DNA from: JANNSO01 sp964485395
GTDB lineage: Bacteria > Spirochaetota > Spirochaetia > Treponematales > UBA12059
NCBI GenBank assembly: GCA_964485395.1
Contig: CAZAJF010000004.1
Coordinates: forward strand, 124,001 to 188,000
DNA: 64,000 nt
Direction: 5' to 3'
Part shown: piece after piece, positions 7,917 to 17,400 of the stretch
Numbering within the stretch: the first letter of the stretch is position 1
Layout of the letters: every line of letters begins with the position of its first letter
Made by a program: the position numbers and the translations under genes
Notes under the pieces: generated by a model
Seen by the model: the letters and a program-made list of their open reading frames with translations, nothing else
Database searches by the model: none
What the model was told of the DNA's origin: nothing

Positions 7917-9149
7917 CTACCAATCCGCTTCATTAGGCCACGGTGGTGGCAAACCATTCGGACCGTCATACAAATTATGCACGAAGGCTCCGAAGAACCA
8001 ACCTTCCTTACCATCGAGCAAGCGCACCTTATACCAGAAATTTTTCTGCCCGCCTATCGTCTCTTCCTTGGTACCTTTTTCAATAATTCTAAATCCAGTC
8101 TTAGCCGAATACGTACCCAGGATATCGGATGAAGTATTCGGTTCTTTGCGCATGCGCACGTTACTATCGTTCAGACGGCCAAAGTATTTGAGGTGGTTGC
8201 GGACGACGACAAGTTCGGAGGTATCGCCGTCTTTTGGATTCCATGCAGTTTTTTGGTCCCAATATGGCGCAATCAGTGCATATAACTCGCCCCAGGGGCC
8301 TAAACCGTAATTAAATGGATTATACCCGTCCTCCGATCCGTTATCTTTCGGTGCCCAGGGAATATCTAGAATGAGTTCGATTTGTTGTACTGAGTTTGTA
8401 ATAGTGAGATAGCGTTCCCACCCGGGAATCCCACCGCCTATCCAAACTTGATGACCACTAATTAATCGCCCAATATATTTTTCTGCATAAGTTCCCCCGA
8501 TCGGAGGGCGTGCCGACCACAATACACCGTTCCGATACAAAAGCCCATCCGCGCCAATGCTGAATCCGCCGGGCTGGGTTAGTAGCCAGATGCGAGTTTC
8601 TTCAAGGTTTCTAGCTATAATTTGTCTGTTTTTTGAGATTTCAGTTGAGAATAAATATTTAGGATTATATGATTCTATAAGTGAACCATTTGGAAGTGGG
8701 TTTGTAAATACTTCATAAGACTCAGGCACATTTTTCAAAATTGAAAATGGGATTATTTCAAAAGAATCTTGTATTGGAAAGAAAATCTGAAAATTACCTA
8801 AGACGTTAATCATTCCTTGCTGAGATGAAAATTGATAAACATTACTACCCCAACCTCGTCCACTCATTACAGGAAATAAAGGCACCCTCGACCAAATCTT
8901 ACTTGTATATTGTAATAAATATTTCCGAGCATTATTTCCAGCTAATGGAAAAAACAACAAACTGCCTTTGTTATCAACTAAAGGTCCCGTTGGTGAAAAG
9001 AAACCTTCGTCATTGGAGTTGTATTGGATTTCATTTTTCATGTCCCCAACTTGTATTGTGCTGAGAATTTCTTTTTCAGCTAAAATTGTTTGAGCATTAA
9101 CAGACATTAGGATAACAGAAAAGCAAGCTATTACTGTAATGATCCTCAT
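7917..9149 (-). CDS. Exported protein with C-terminal bacterial SH3 domain
   Basis: A 410-residue protein with a signal peptide (MRIITVIACFSVILMSVNAQ). The middle (about 30-310) looks beta-rich and has short aromatic and Gly repeats, but no family I recognise. Residues about 330-395 are a bacterial SH3 domain of the kind that binds cell-wall peptides: SNVRMRKEPNTSSDILGTY, then FWYKVRLLDGKEGWFFG. The start is ATG 9149, which shares one base with the TAA of the upstream giant gene (TAATG) and has AGGAGG 8 bases before it, so the two are translationally coupled. The gene is AT-rich (one 60-base line near 8650 is 30% GC), unlike most of the window, which suggests transfer or rapid change. Confidence 0.82.
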   Translation of the reverse strand: MRIITVIACFSVILMSVNAQTILAEKEILSTIQVGDMKNEIQYNSNDEGFFSPTGPLVDNKGSLLFFPLAGNNARKYLLQYTSKIWSRVPLFPVMSGRGWGSNVYQFSSQQGMINVLGNFQIFFPIQDSFEIIPFSILKNVPESYEVFTNPLPNGSLIESYNPKYLFSTEISKNRQIIARNLEETRIWLLTQPGGFSIGADGLLYRNGVLWSARPPIGGTYAEKYIGRLISGHQVWIGGGIPGWERYLTITNSVQQIELILDIPWAPKDNGSEDGYNPFNYGLGPWGELYALIAPYWDQKTAWNPKDGDTSELVVVRNHLKYFGRLNDSNVRMRKEPNTSSDILGTYSAKTGFRIIEKGTKEETIGGQKNFWYKVRLLDGKEGWFFGAFVHNLYDGPNGLPPPWPNEADW

Positions 9150-12100
9150 TATTTTAACCTCCTGATCGCCCACGATTGACAATTTAATGAGACTACGCCA
9201 TCTGTAGTGAAATAACCTATACTTCTGCCACTTGGAATGTTTCCTTGGTTATAATCCCCCACACTGAGTTTTTTGATCACGCTCTGAATTTTATTCGTAA
9301 ACTCACCCTCAATAAGAATCATTTGGTTAATAAAAACCATGAGATCCGTTATGGTCGAATCGCTGGGAACGAAAGCGATTACTGCAATATGTTCTCGCAT
9401 TGCGCCACCGTTAGGGTCAGTTGTAGACGAAGTATCTTTCACCCAAATATCACCAGGGACTACCATCCTTAGCCGCTCAAGAAGTGAGATTTTTTCACTA
9501 TCAGTCAAAGTACCTTTTGTTTTTAGGTAGTTTCCTGCATCATACTGGGTTCGATTATGCATGACATTATTTGCTTCTTCATCGGGGAAACTTTGGGCTT
9601 CTCCGGCATCGCTTGGATAGTGCCGGTGTAAAACCCCATAACTATTCAAAACTGTCCAGATGTTTTCTGCTCCAGCTTCGGAAAAACCTTTTGGTAAATC
9701 AACCCATGTGCTAGCGTTGCCAGAATAGCTTGCTGCCCTTTGTGCAAATCCTATACAATCTGTGCCTGCTTCTATGGCATATTTTTTCTTTAAAAAATTA
9801 TTGACAGAAATTCCCGCTATAGCAACTTCATCCAGATCCAGGTTTTCTCTCCCATATCGTAATCCCAAAGATGGAATAAAGGCGTTTGTGTTTGGCGTTG
9901 TCGAAGCATCGGTCCAGCCAGTAGGAGCTGCTACAAGATACCGCCACCATCTATTATCAGGAGGAGTGTTCTTTGTCCACCGGGTTAGTACACCATTCAA
10001 AGTTACATTACTATTCCAATTTGTAGCACTTGCATTAAGGGCTACAAATGCAGCTGGCAGAATAATAGAATTCTGATTTGTAGTACCGGTTACATTCTCC
10101 TTATATTGCTCCCAACTTGTGAACCCTGCGGTTGTAGTCGCATTAGGGTTTGGCCAAGCTGATCTTGGCTTCGCAAAAGCCACTCCGGTTGCATTGTACC
10201 AATCTTTTAAGAGTGTAATCTGTAGTTGCATTTTTTTGTTGTAATCAAAAGGGCTATCCATACTACCAGAATCACCATCACTCGGTTCATACTCATGATC
10301 AGGATAACTATATGCAACCGTCTTGGTAATAATATTGGTGGAAGTAGGATTATCCTTATTTCCGAGAGTTCTAATCGGAGTAAAGGATGTCAATTTTATT
10401 ACCTGCTTACCATCCCCTGCGGGAAGTTGATTCAATCCTGTTATTGCTACAGGATTACTGACTGTTCCATCATGAAGCCGGTTCCACTCATTATTCCCCC
10501 ACTCCGACGTCCACCATTTTGGTGAACTTGGTGTAGCTCCTCCGCTCGGCGGCGCATTCCAAGGATGCGTCTCATTCCAATCTTCAACACCTTCGTCAAT
10601 ATAAAGATTCGCCCGCCAGAGCATTTTTTTGTCATAGACCGCAAGATAGTCCTTTTCGGCTAAATCAGACTCGAGCCAGGGTTTCGCTCCGGGTTCTAAT
10701 TTTTTCCGCAACCCAACGCTCATCACAATATCGTCACCAGGTTTAATCGAAGTATTGCCGATGGGCCGAATCCCAAATACAGTATATGTTTGTTTTTTAT
10801 TGATTGTCTCTTGAATGGCCACGGTATTCAAACCTTCACCAGAAGGTGCTATAATCCAATCGTATCCGGAGATTAGATTTCCGCTTTTATCCATCTTATC
10901 GTTTGTTTTCGGTTCCATAGAATACGTACCATTCTTATTATTCCTAAATGTAATCAGCTGTAGCGCTTCTTCGGTATCAAAACGGCCAAGGGCACTTCCC
11001 GCCACAAGCTCGAAGCCGTCGCCCTGGTTGTTATAAATATTTCCCGTGCTTGCGTCCTTGCCCGCGTCGTAACCGCGGTCTACCGGTGGCTGAAACACGA
11101 ATGAGGCATCAGATACTTCAGTAAATTTTATAACGCGGCCCGCGCGGTTCAGCAGGGAAAACTGTATCTGGAATTCCCGGTACTCGCCGGTATTGGGTAT
11201 CCAGCGCTCGCCCATCGGTCTTGCTTTGCTCAAATCCAGTGAGAGCAGTATTCGGGAAGGCTCGGTATCCAGAATATCCCAATCGGAGTTTAATTCCCGT
11301 TGGCCAAAAGCACCTTTAATCAAGAGCCTGCGAATGTGGTATTGGTTTTTTGCGTCGAAGGCGGAGAGTTTTGTTATTGCTACGCGTTGCGTGCCTGCGC
11401 TCATGTGCACCACGATCGTGTCTTCATCGCTGGCTCCCTTTTTTACGATAATGCCTATATGAAAATAATCCGTGCCTATTTTCGGCTTGGCTGAAAACTC
11501 TTCATCCGCCTGGCCAAAATGCACCGCGATGTCGCCTGTTTGAATGTCGTTGAATTCCGGTACCAGGATGCTGATGCGCTCAAACGCGGGTCGCTGGATT
11601 CTGTACGCTCCCAGCGCGCCGCTTTTCAGGCATTCGACACTATTGTCCGGTAGCGCAAAGAGCGGCTTTCCTGCGGCGTCGAGTCCCGGCTTTCCTTTAT
11701 TAACTGCCGACATAGAGTAATACTCATTTAGGTTATCCGCAAGCCTTAATCCGCCGGGACCGCAAAAATGACCGGCGAAATCCGTCATGGCGATTGACCC
11801 AAGCAAAAACCCGGCTGCATCGACGCCAGCCAACATATCAAGCTCAATGTTTGGTTTTATGATTTTATCAAGCTGCGGAAAAAATGGAGTGAAGGGTTTT
11901 ACGGTAGCGGATTGCGATCCGACACTCCCGATTTTTAATAATCCTCCTCCAGATTTTGGCAGTTTTTTTAGATCCTCTTCCCAAAACTGCCAATATCCAA
12001 AAATTGTATCGGAGTTGGCGAGCGGCGGAACTATATCTTTTTTATAAGCTCTGGTCGATTCGGGAATTACGCTTTTCGCAGGCTTCATTACGGTTCTTGT

Positions 12101-13588
12101 TTTCCACTGTTCGCTCAGTTTGTAGGCGAAGGATCGGGGGCTGTCGATGCCGCCCTCTATATAAGGCAACGGGTTTCCCGCGAATCCGTTCAAGGGCAGA
12201 ACGGCGAAAGAAACAGACTTGAGGTAGTTCTGTTCAACCTGGGATAGCCAGGAAAACGACTCCAAAGAAACCGCATTGGCTTTTACGGGATAATAATTAT
12301 TCTCGCTGAGTAAGGTTTGCCCTACCGCAGAAAGATTATTTCCCAGCCAAACGTCTATGTCGGATCTGCAGCCTTTAAAAGCATCCCGCTGCGGCAGCTT
12401 ATCCGGAGTAGTATATTCAACGCCCCATAAAAGGAACCGCAAAGCTGCCCGGGCAAGCTTTTCTCCCTGAAAGGAATCGATTGCTTTATAGTCGGCATAC
12501 GAATATGCAGGCAATCCTTCCTCTGCGGCCGCCAGTCCTTTTGAATACAGCGGTTTCTGCTTAATATAATGTAACCTGATATAGGCGGCCAAATAGGGGC
12601 TCGCCTTTGCGGTCCGCATCATTGTCGCTATCTCCACGGAGTCGAGCCTGTGCGGAAACGGATACGGAATCCGCTTTACCGGGCCATCGCCCATGACGGC
12701 TACGTTGGCATGCGAATAGAGCGGGAGTAGATCAACGGACAACGCGTAGCCGAGCGCAGCCTTTTTGTTCTCCGCGCCTGCCGGAAAAGAAACGCCGCTT
12801 TCCGCAGGATACCCGGTTTTCCAAACAGCGTTAAGAAGTGCGCGCGCTTTGGACGCATATTCCACCTTTAGATTGCTTTCGCTGAAATATGCAGACTCGC
12901 CGTTGAAATATTCCGGTTTCCAGGTAAAGCGAAAACCGCGATTTAAAGCAACGTCCTTACTAAGGAGGACTATGACCGTTTCAATTCGTCCCCCACCCGC
13001 GATACGGACAGCCTCGGATATATTGGCTAGGAAGAACGATCCTTCATCAAGCGACCTATCGACAAATACCATATTTGGTTTTAATAAATTGATAATGCCG
13101 ATATTATTTTTAGCGCCGATGAATGAAATCTCCCGGAGGCTTAAATCACAGTAAGGCGCACGCTGGGCTTTTAAATGTGAAGAAAGCACGAGAGCAGCTT
13201 TGCCATCGCCTGCCGACCCTTGGTTGTCCGGGATTTTTCCTATCGCCGTTTTTACCTTCTTGTCATCCTCGGTAAGCCCCAGCAGGCGAATGCTTCCGTC
13301 TCCTTGCGTAAGATACCAGGCATCATCTCCCGGTTTTCGCAAAGCGACAATCGCCGACAGGGACTTTACGGTGCTATCGAGTATATCGATGCGTGCAAAA
13401 AGAAAGCCAAAACGCCGAGAAATTTCAAAGCGGGTTTCGTTATGAACCGAGGACTCATCGCGCACCGTAAACAAGTCAACGATCGCAGTGGATTTATTAG
13501 CCTGGGCAATTGAATTATCCGCTCCTATCGCCGTGATAGAGGCTATTAGAAATAATAATGCATATTTTTTTAGATCCCGCTTTTTCAT
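9149..13588 (-). CDS. Giant exported protein with two papain-like (NlpC/CHAP-type) regions
   Basis: A 1479-residue protein starting with a signal peptide (KYALLFLIASITAIGA). At about 630-740 there is an NlpC/P60- or YiiX-like region: a Cys in GHFCGPGG, then GDIAVHFG, DYFHIGIIV with a candidate His, and VVHMSAG. At about 1270-1420 there is a second amidase-like region: GTDCIGFAQRA with a candidate nucleophile Cys, PGDIWVKD, and REHIAVIAF with a candidate His. The part between is beta-rich. A cell-wall or protein amidase role is inference. GC content drops sharply in the 3' half (30-47% in sampled lines). ATG 13588 follows AAGGCGG. Coupled to the SH3 protein that follows. Confidence 0.75.
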   Translation of the reverse strand: MKKRDLKKYALLFLIASITAIGADNSIAQANKSTAIVDLFTVRDESSVHNETRFEISRRFGFLFARIDILDSTVKSLSAIVALRKPGDDAWYLTQGDGSIRLLGLTEDDKKVKTAIGKIPDNQGSAGDGKAALVLSSHLKAQRAPYCDLSLREISFIGAKNNIGIINLLKPNMVFVDRSLDEGSFFLANISEAVRIAGGGRIETVIVLLSKDVALNRGFRFTWKPEYFNGESAYFSESNLKVEYASKARALLNAVWKTGYPAESGVSFPAGAENKKAALGYALSVDLLPLYSHANVAVMGDGPVKRIPYPFPHRLDSVEIATMMRTAKASPYLAAYIRLHYIKQKPLYSKGLAAAEEGLPAYSYADYKAIDSFQGEKLARAALRFLLWGVEYTTPDKLPQRDAFKGCRSDIDVWLGNNLSAVGQTLLSENNYYPVKANAVSLESFSWLSQVEQNYLKSVSFAVLPLNGFAGNPLPYIEGGIDSPRSFAYKLSEQWKTRTVMKPAKSVIPESTRAYKKDIVPPLANSDTIFGYWQFWEEDLKKLPKSGGGLLKIGSVGSQSATVKPFTPFFPQLDKIIKPNIELDMLAGVDAAGFLLGSIAMTDFAGHFCGPGGLRLADNLNEYYSMSAVNKGKPGLDAAGKPLFALPDNSVECLKSGALGAYRIQRPAFERISILVPEFNDIQTGDIAVHFGQADEEFSAKPKIGTDYFHIGIIVKKGASDEDTIVVHMSAGTQRVAITKLSAFDAKNQYHIRRLLIKGAFGQRELNSDWDILDTEPSRILLSLDLSKARPMGERWIPNTGEYREFQIQFSLLNRAGRVIKFTEVSDASFVFQPPVDRGYDAGKDASTGNIYNNQGDGFELVAGSALGRFDTEEALQLITFRNNKNGTYSMEPKTNDKMDKSGNLISGYDWIIAPSGEGLNTVAIQETINKKQTYTVFGIRPIGNTSIKPGDDIVMSVGLRKKLEPGAKPWLESDLAEKDYLAVYDKKMLWRANLYIDEGVEDWNETHPWNAPPSGGATPSSPKWWTSEWGNNEWNRLHDGTVSNPVAITGLNQLPAGDGKQVIKLTSFTPIRTLGNKDNPTSTNIITKTVAYSYPDHEYEPSDGDSGSMDSPFDYNKKMQLQITLLKDWYNATGVAFAKPRSAWPNPNATTTAGFTSWEQYKENVTGTTNQNSIILPAAFVALNASATNWNSNVTLNGVLTRWTKNTPPDNRWWRYLVAAPTGWTDASTTPNTNAFIPSLGLRYGRENLDLDEVAIAGISVNNFLKKKYAIEAGTDCIGFAQRAASYSGNASTWVDLPKGFSEAGAENIWTVLNSYGVLHRHYPSDAGEAQSFPDEEANNVMHNRTQYDAGNYLKTKGTLTDSEKISLLERLRMVVPGDIWVKDTSSTTDPNGGAMREHIAVIAFVPSDSTITDLMVFINQMILIEGEFTNKIQSVIKKLSVGDYNQGNIPSGRSIGYFTTDGVVSLNCQSWAIRRLK

Positions 13589-13768
13589 GGAACCGCCTTA
13601 TGGAAGACATTGTCCGCTAAAATTCCTGCTTTCAAGAATTCCGCAATGCCTTCAACAGGAAGATACGCAGGAAAAATCAATTTCGCATTCGAGAATATTA
13701 ATAAATATTGCTTTAATACGCATACAGAGAGGAGGATGCAGGCGCAAATTCGCAAAAGAGGCGCGCTG

Positions 13769-14413
13769 CTAGCAGATCGCGCCTTCAGCGCTGGAAATAT
13801 CCGCTGCGTTATTTGCGATGGCCTCTACGGCGGCTCCAATGGCATAGGCTATGGTCTCGATGGACATGGTAGGGGTGTTCTGCGGCTTGCCGATCGCCTG
13901 GGAGGGCATGAAGGGGACATGGATGAATCCCGCCTTGATGCCGGGGTATTTCGTGGCCGCAAGGTGCAGGACGCGATACATGATATAATTGCAGACATAC
14001 GAGCCGGCCGTATACGAGACGCTCGCGGGGATTCCCCTGCTCCGGATGCCTTCTACCATCGCCTTGACGGGCAGCGTGGAAAAATAGGCGCTTTCACCCT
14101 CCGGGCAAATCGTCTGGTCTATCGGTTGGTTGCCTTCGTTGTCGGCGATTCGGCCGTCTGCGATATTGATCGCGACGCGCTCCACAGCGATGTCGAATCG
14201 CCCACCGGCCTGCCCTATGGACAAAACGACGTCCGGCCGGCAATTGGCCATAGCCTCTTCCACGGCGAGTTCGCATTTACCGAACACGGTAGGTATCTCC
14301 AGAGTCGTTATTTCGGCACCGGCTATCGTGGCAGGCAGAAGCTTTACCGCCTCGTAGGCGGGATTTACCGACTCACCGCCGAACGGGTCGAATCCCGTGA
14401 TCAATATTCGCAT
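13769..14413 (-). CDS. pcp: Pyroglutamyl-peptidase I
   Basis: A 214-residue cytosolic cysteine peptidase (family C15) that removes N-terminal pyroglutamate from peptides. The family order is complete: ITGFDPFGGESVNPA at the N-terminus, a central RVAINIADGRI, the Cys in TAGSYVCNYIMY, and the His in GFIHVPFMPSQ. Length is typical. ATG 14413 is preceded by GGGGTG. It sits between two very large envelope genes on the same strand, about 80 bases after the upstream gene and 180 bases before the next. It would feed free amino acids from peptides. Confidence 0.95.
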   Translation of the reverse strand: MRILITGFDPFGGESVNPAYEAVKLLPATIAGAEITTLEIPTVFGKCELAVEEAMANCRPDVVLSIGQAGGRFDIAVERVAINIADGRIADNEGNQPIDQTICPEGESAYFSTLPVKAMVEGIRSRGIPASVSYTAGSYVCNYIMYRVLHLAATKYPGIKAGFIHVPFMPSQAIGKPQNTPTMSIETIAYAIGAAVEAIANNAADISSAEGAIC

Positions 14414-14440
14414 AAAAACACCCCGTTAAAAATAATAAAC

Positions 14441-14480
14441 AAAAAGCCCCGCCCCCGATCGCGCGGAAGCAGGGCCTTTA
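14441..14480 (-). terminator. Terminator after the giant Ig-repeat gene
   Basis: On the minus strand AAAGGCCCTGC (14479-14469) can pair with GCGGGGCTTT (14452-14443), with one mismatch and one bulge, and the stem runs into a T tract. It lies between the 14493-21497 gene and pcp. Confidence 0.5.
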
Positions 14481-14492
14481 AATCGTAATCTC

Positions 14493-17400
14493 CTAGAATA
14501 GCCCGATCCGGAGACCGAAGCCTACATTGGGTCGGATCATTTCGTTCAGCTTCGTGGAAGCTTCCGAAGGTATGAATACCAATCCGCCTTCCACGTAAAA
14601 TCCGTAGCTCTTGAACACGGGCAGGTCCAGGGTAAATTTCGCGAACTCCCACTGGCCTGTAATCGTGGACAGAACCATGTATTTACCTCCGGGCGGCAGG
14701 AATATCTGGGCTATTTCGGTGGTCTGGCTGAAATAGGTAAACGTCGCGCCCAGTGCGAACGACATGGAGAAGAAATCCCAGTCCGGCCCAAAATAATAAG
14801 AGAAGGGAATATAGGCGACGCTCGCGAGTAATTTCGCGCCTAAAATATATCCGCCGAAACGGGATATTTCCTCGCGCGGAGTATCCGCGGTTTTCAGTCC
14901 GAGAAGATTACCCCATGACGGGGTAGCCTCGAAACCCTGCCCGATTTCCGCCTGCAGCTTTACCTTGTCCTCGAAGAACGAGAGTCCGATGCCGGTTTCA
15001 AAGCGGGTGGCCCCCAACATATGCAGGTCGAAGTACGACCCCTGGATGAAGGCGGGCACTTCGTATGAAGACTTGTCGCCGCTCCGCACGATCAGGCTTA
15101 CCTCCGACAATCCGTTCAGGTCCGAGGCCGTGCCCTCTATGGAGAGCGATTGGTTGAAGCGTCCGTTTTCCGCCGGTTTGATTATGGTAACGAGCGGCGG
15201 CCTGGTATCGATGACGACGATGCGCTTGCGTATCGCTATTTCGCCGTTCGCGAAGGTGACGCGAACAAGCAGACGCAGTTCGCCGTTGGGATATTCCTGC
15301 GTCTCCAGCCTGAACTTGAAGGGGTTGGTTCCTTTTGCCTCGGTAAAGGTAAGCCCGTTGTCGCGGCTAAACTCCACGAGCGTCGGCTTGCGGCCCGCGA
15401 CGGTTTTCTGGTATTCGGCATAGGCCGCTTTATCGGCCTTGTCCACGACCGGGGTTTCCCAACCGACCTTACCGGTAACGTACGGCCTGCCGATTATAAA
15501 GTCGCCCGTGTTTACCGCAGTGATTTCCAGCCACGGGCCTTGAGGTTGATACAATACCGTCCTGTTTTGCGAGATAAGTTTGCCGCCTGTTTCACTGGAA
15601 ACCTCGACGCGGAAAACATGGCTGCCCTCGGGCGTTTCGTCCGGGCTCACAGGCAGGCTGAAATAACCTTCCTTGTTTATATCGACGGTCGCCAGCGGTT
15701 GTTCGTTCATGTAAACGACAGCTTTTTTGGGCTCCGATGCGGATAGCACGCGGCCTTCCAGCGAGAATTTCCCGAAGAGTTTTTCACCGTGCACGGGAAA
15801 GAGTATTTCGACGGTTTCGGCTTTCTGGCTGGAAAGCACGACGATGTTCCTGGCCACGTACGATTCGTTCTGCGCGCGGTCGCTTGCGGTAATCTTCAGG
15901 TTATACCAACCCGGATCCAGCGCGGAAAGATCCACGACGCGGGAGAAAACGCTGGTCGTGGGAAGCTCCAGCGACAAGGTCGCGGCTTTTCCCGCTATCG
16001 GCGTAATTTCCAAAACCAGCTTGTTGACGATAATGGCATCCGAGGTCCGGCCGCCGATGGTAAACTTGCCGGCGAATTCGGCGCCGTCCCACGGAGTGTC
16101 CAGGTCTACTACCGGCGCCGTATTGTCCACCGATATGAGACCAGCGGAAAAACCGGGCGTATCGTAGCCGTCCACCATTTTAAGGTAGACGCTGTGCACG
16201 CCGTCCGCGAGTATCCTGGTATCCAACTGGTAGTTCCAAGCTGTGGTACCCGTAGCCAGGTTATAGGTATTTCCGTTATCGAAAGATACCCAGACTTCCT
16301 TTACGCTGTTGGCGTCCGAGGCGCTGCCCTTCAGCGAAATGACGCCGCGGTTGGTAATGCTTACGTCGGGCGACAAGAGTTCACCCACCGGCTCTTCTCG
16401 GGAAACCCGGTATTTCCTGGATACAGTGTCGCCGCGCACGCCGTTGATGTCCACGGCATAGGTCTCGAAGACATGCTCGTTATCCGCGGTTTCAAGCAGC
16501 TTGAAGGGAATTGAAAAGCTGCTGGCGCCATCCAACCTCGTCCAGTCTCCACCGTCGGCGCGCCAGAATATTTCGCCGACCTTGTCGTCGTCGAAGGCCA
16601 TGCCGGATACAACGAAGTTGGCCCGCATCACTTCCATCTCGGATGGAATCTGGATTTGCGCCACAGGTTTGTCCGCCTCGATATCCACCGCAAAAGCGGG
16701 AGTCTCGCCTGCCAGCGGCGCATAGACGGTCTCGTTACCCGACTTGTCGCGAACGCGGAAACTCATTCCCACGGGGCCCTTGGGAAGGGCGGCGAGGTCT
16801 ATCATCTGCTGAAAAGCCAAGTAGCCCGCATAGGGTGGAAGAACCGCGTCCTTGCCCGTGGGCGAAAGCGGTCCCGACCCGCGCGGGGATACCGACTCAG
16901 GGGCTATCGGCGCCCAGGACACTCCGTCGGCGGAATACTCCACGCTCTTGATATCCCCGGAATCCTCCACATCGAGCGCCAGGAGAACCGTACCGTTGAC
17001 GGTGTCCGCGGCTCTAGGCGCCGCGACGAGTATGCGAGGCGCCTCGGTATCCTTGAAGAAGGAGACAGAGGCGGATTTTTCGCGGCCGCCTTTATCCCGT
17101 ACCCGCACGAGTATTTCGCCGGGTCCGTCCGATAGCTTCTCGAGGTTGACCGTCATGGCATGGGGAATGGCGGCGCCGGCCGGGCCGCTCGCCGAAGGCA
17201 GCTTGATGGGCATCCAGGAAATTCCCAAGTCAAGCGAATACTCGAGGGATGCGATGCCGTTGACGTCGGAGACGGTTCCATCCAAGACCAGGGACGCCTT
17301 GTTCCATTGGCCGGAAACGGGAGAGGTTATAAGAAGTTCAGGCATTTCGGAATCTACGTTGAACACGAGCGGCTGGGAGCGGTACTCGTCTCCGTCGACG

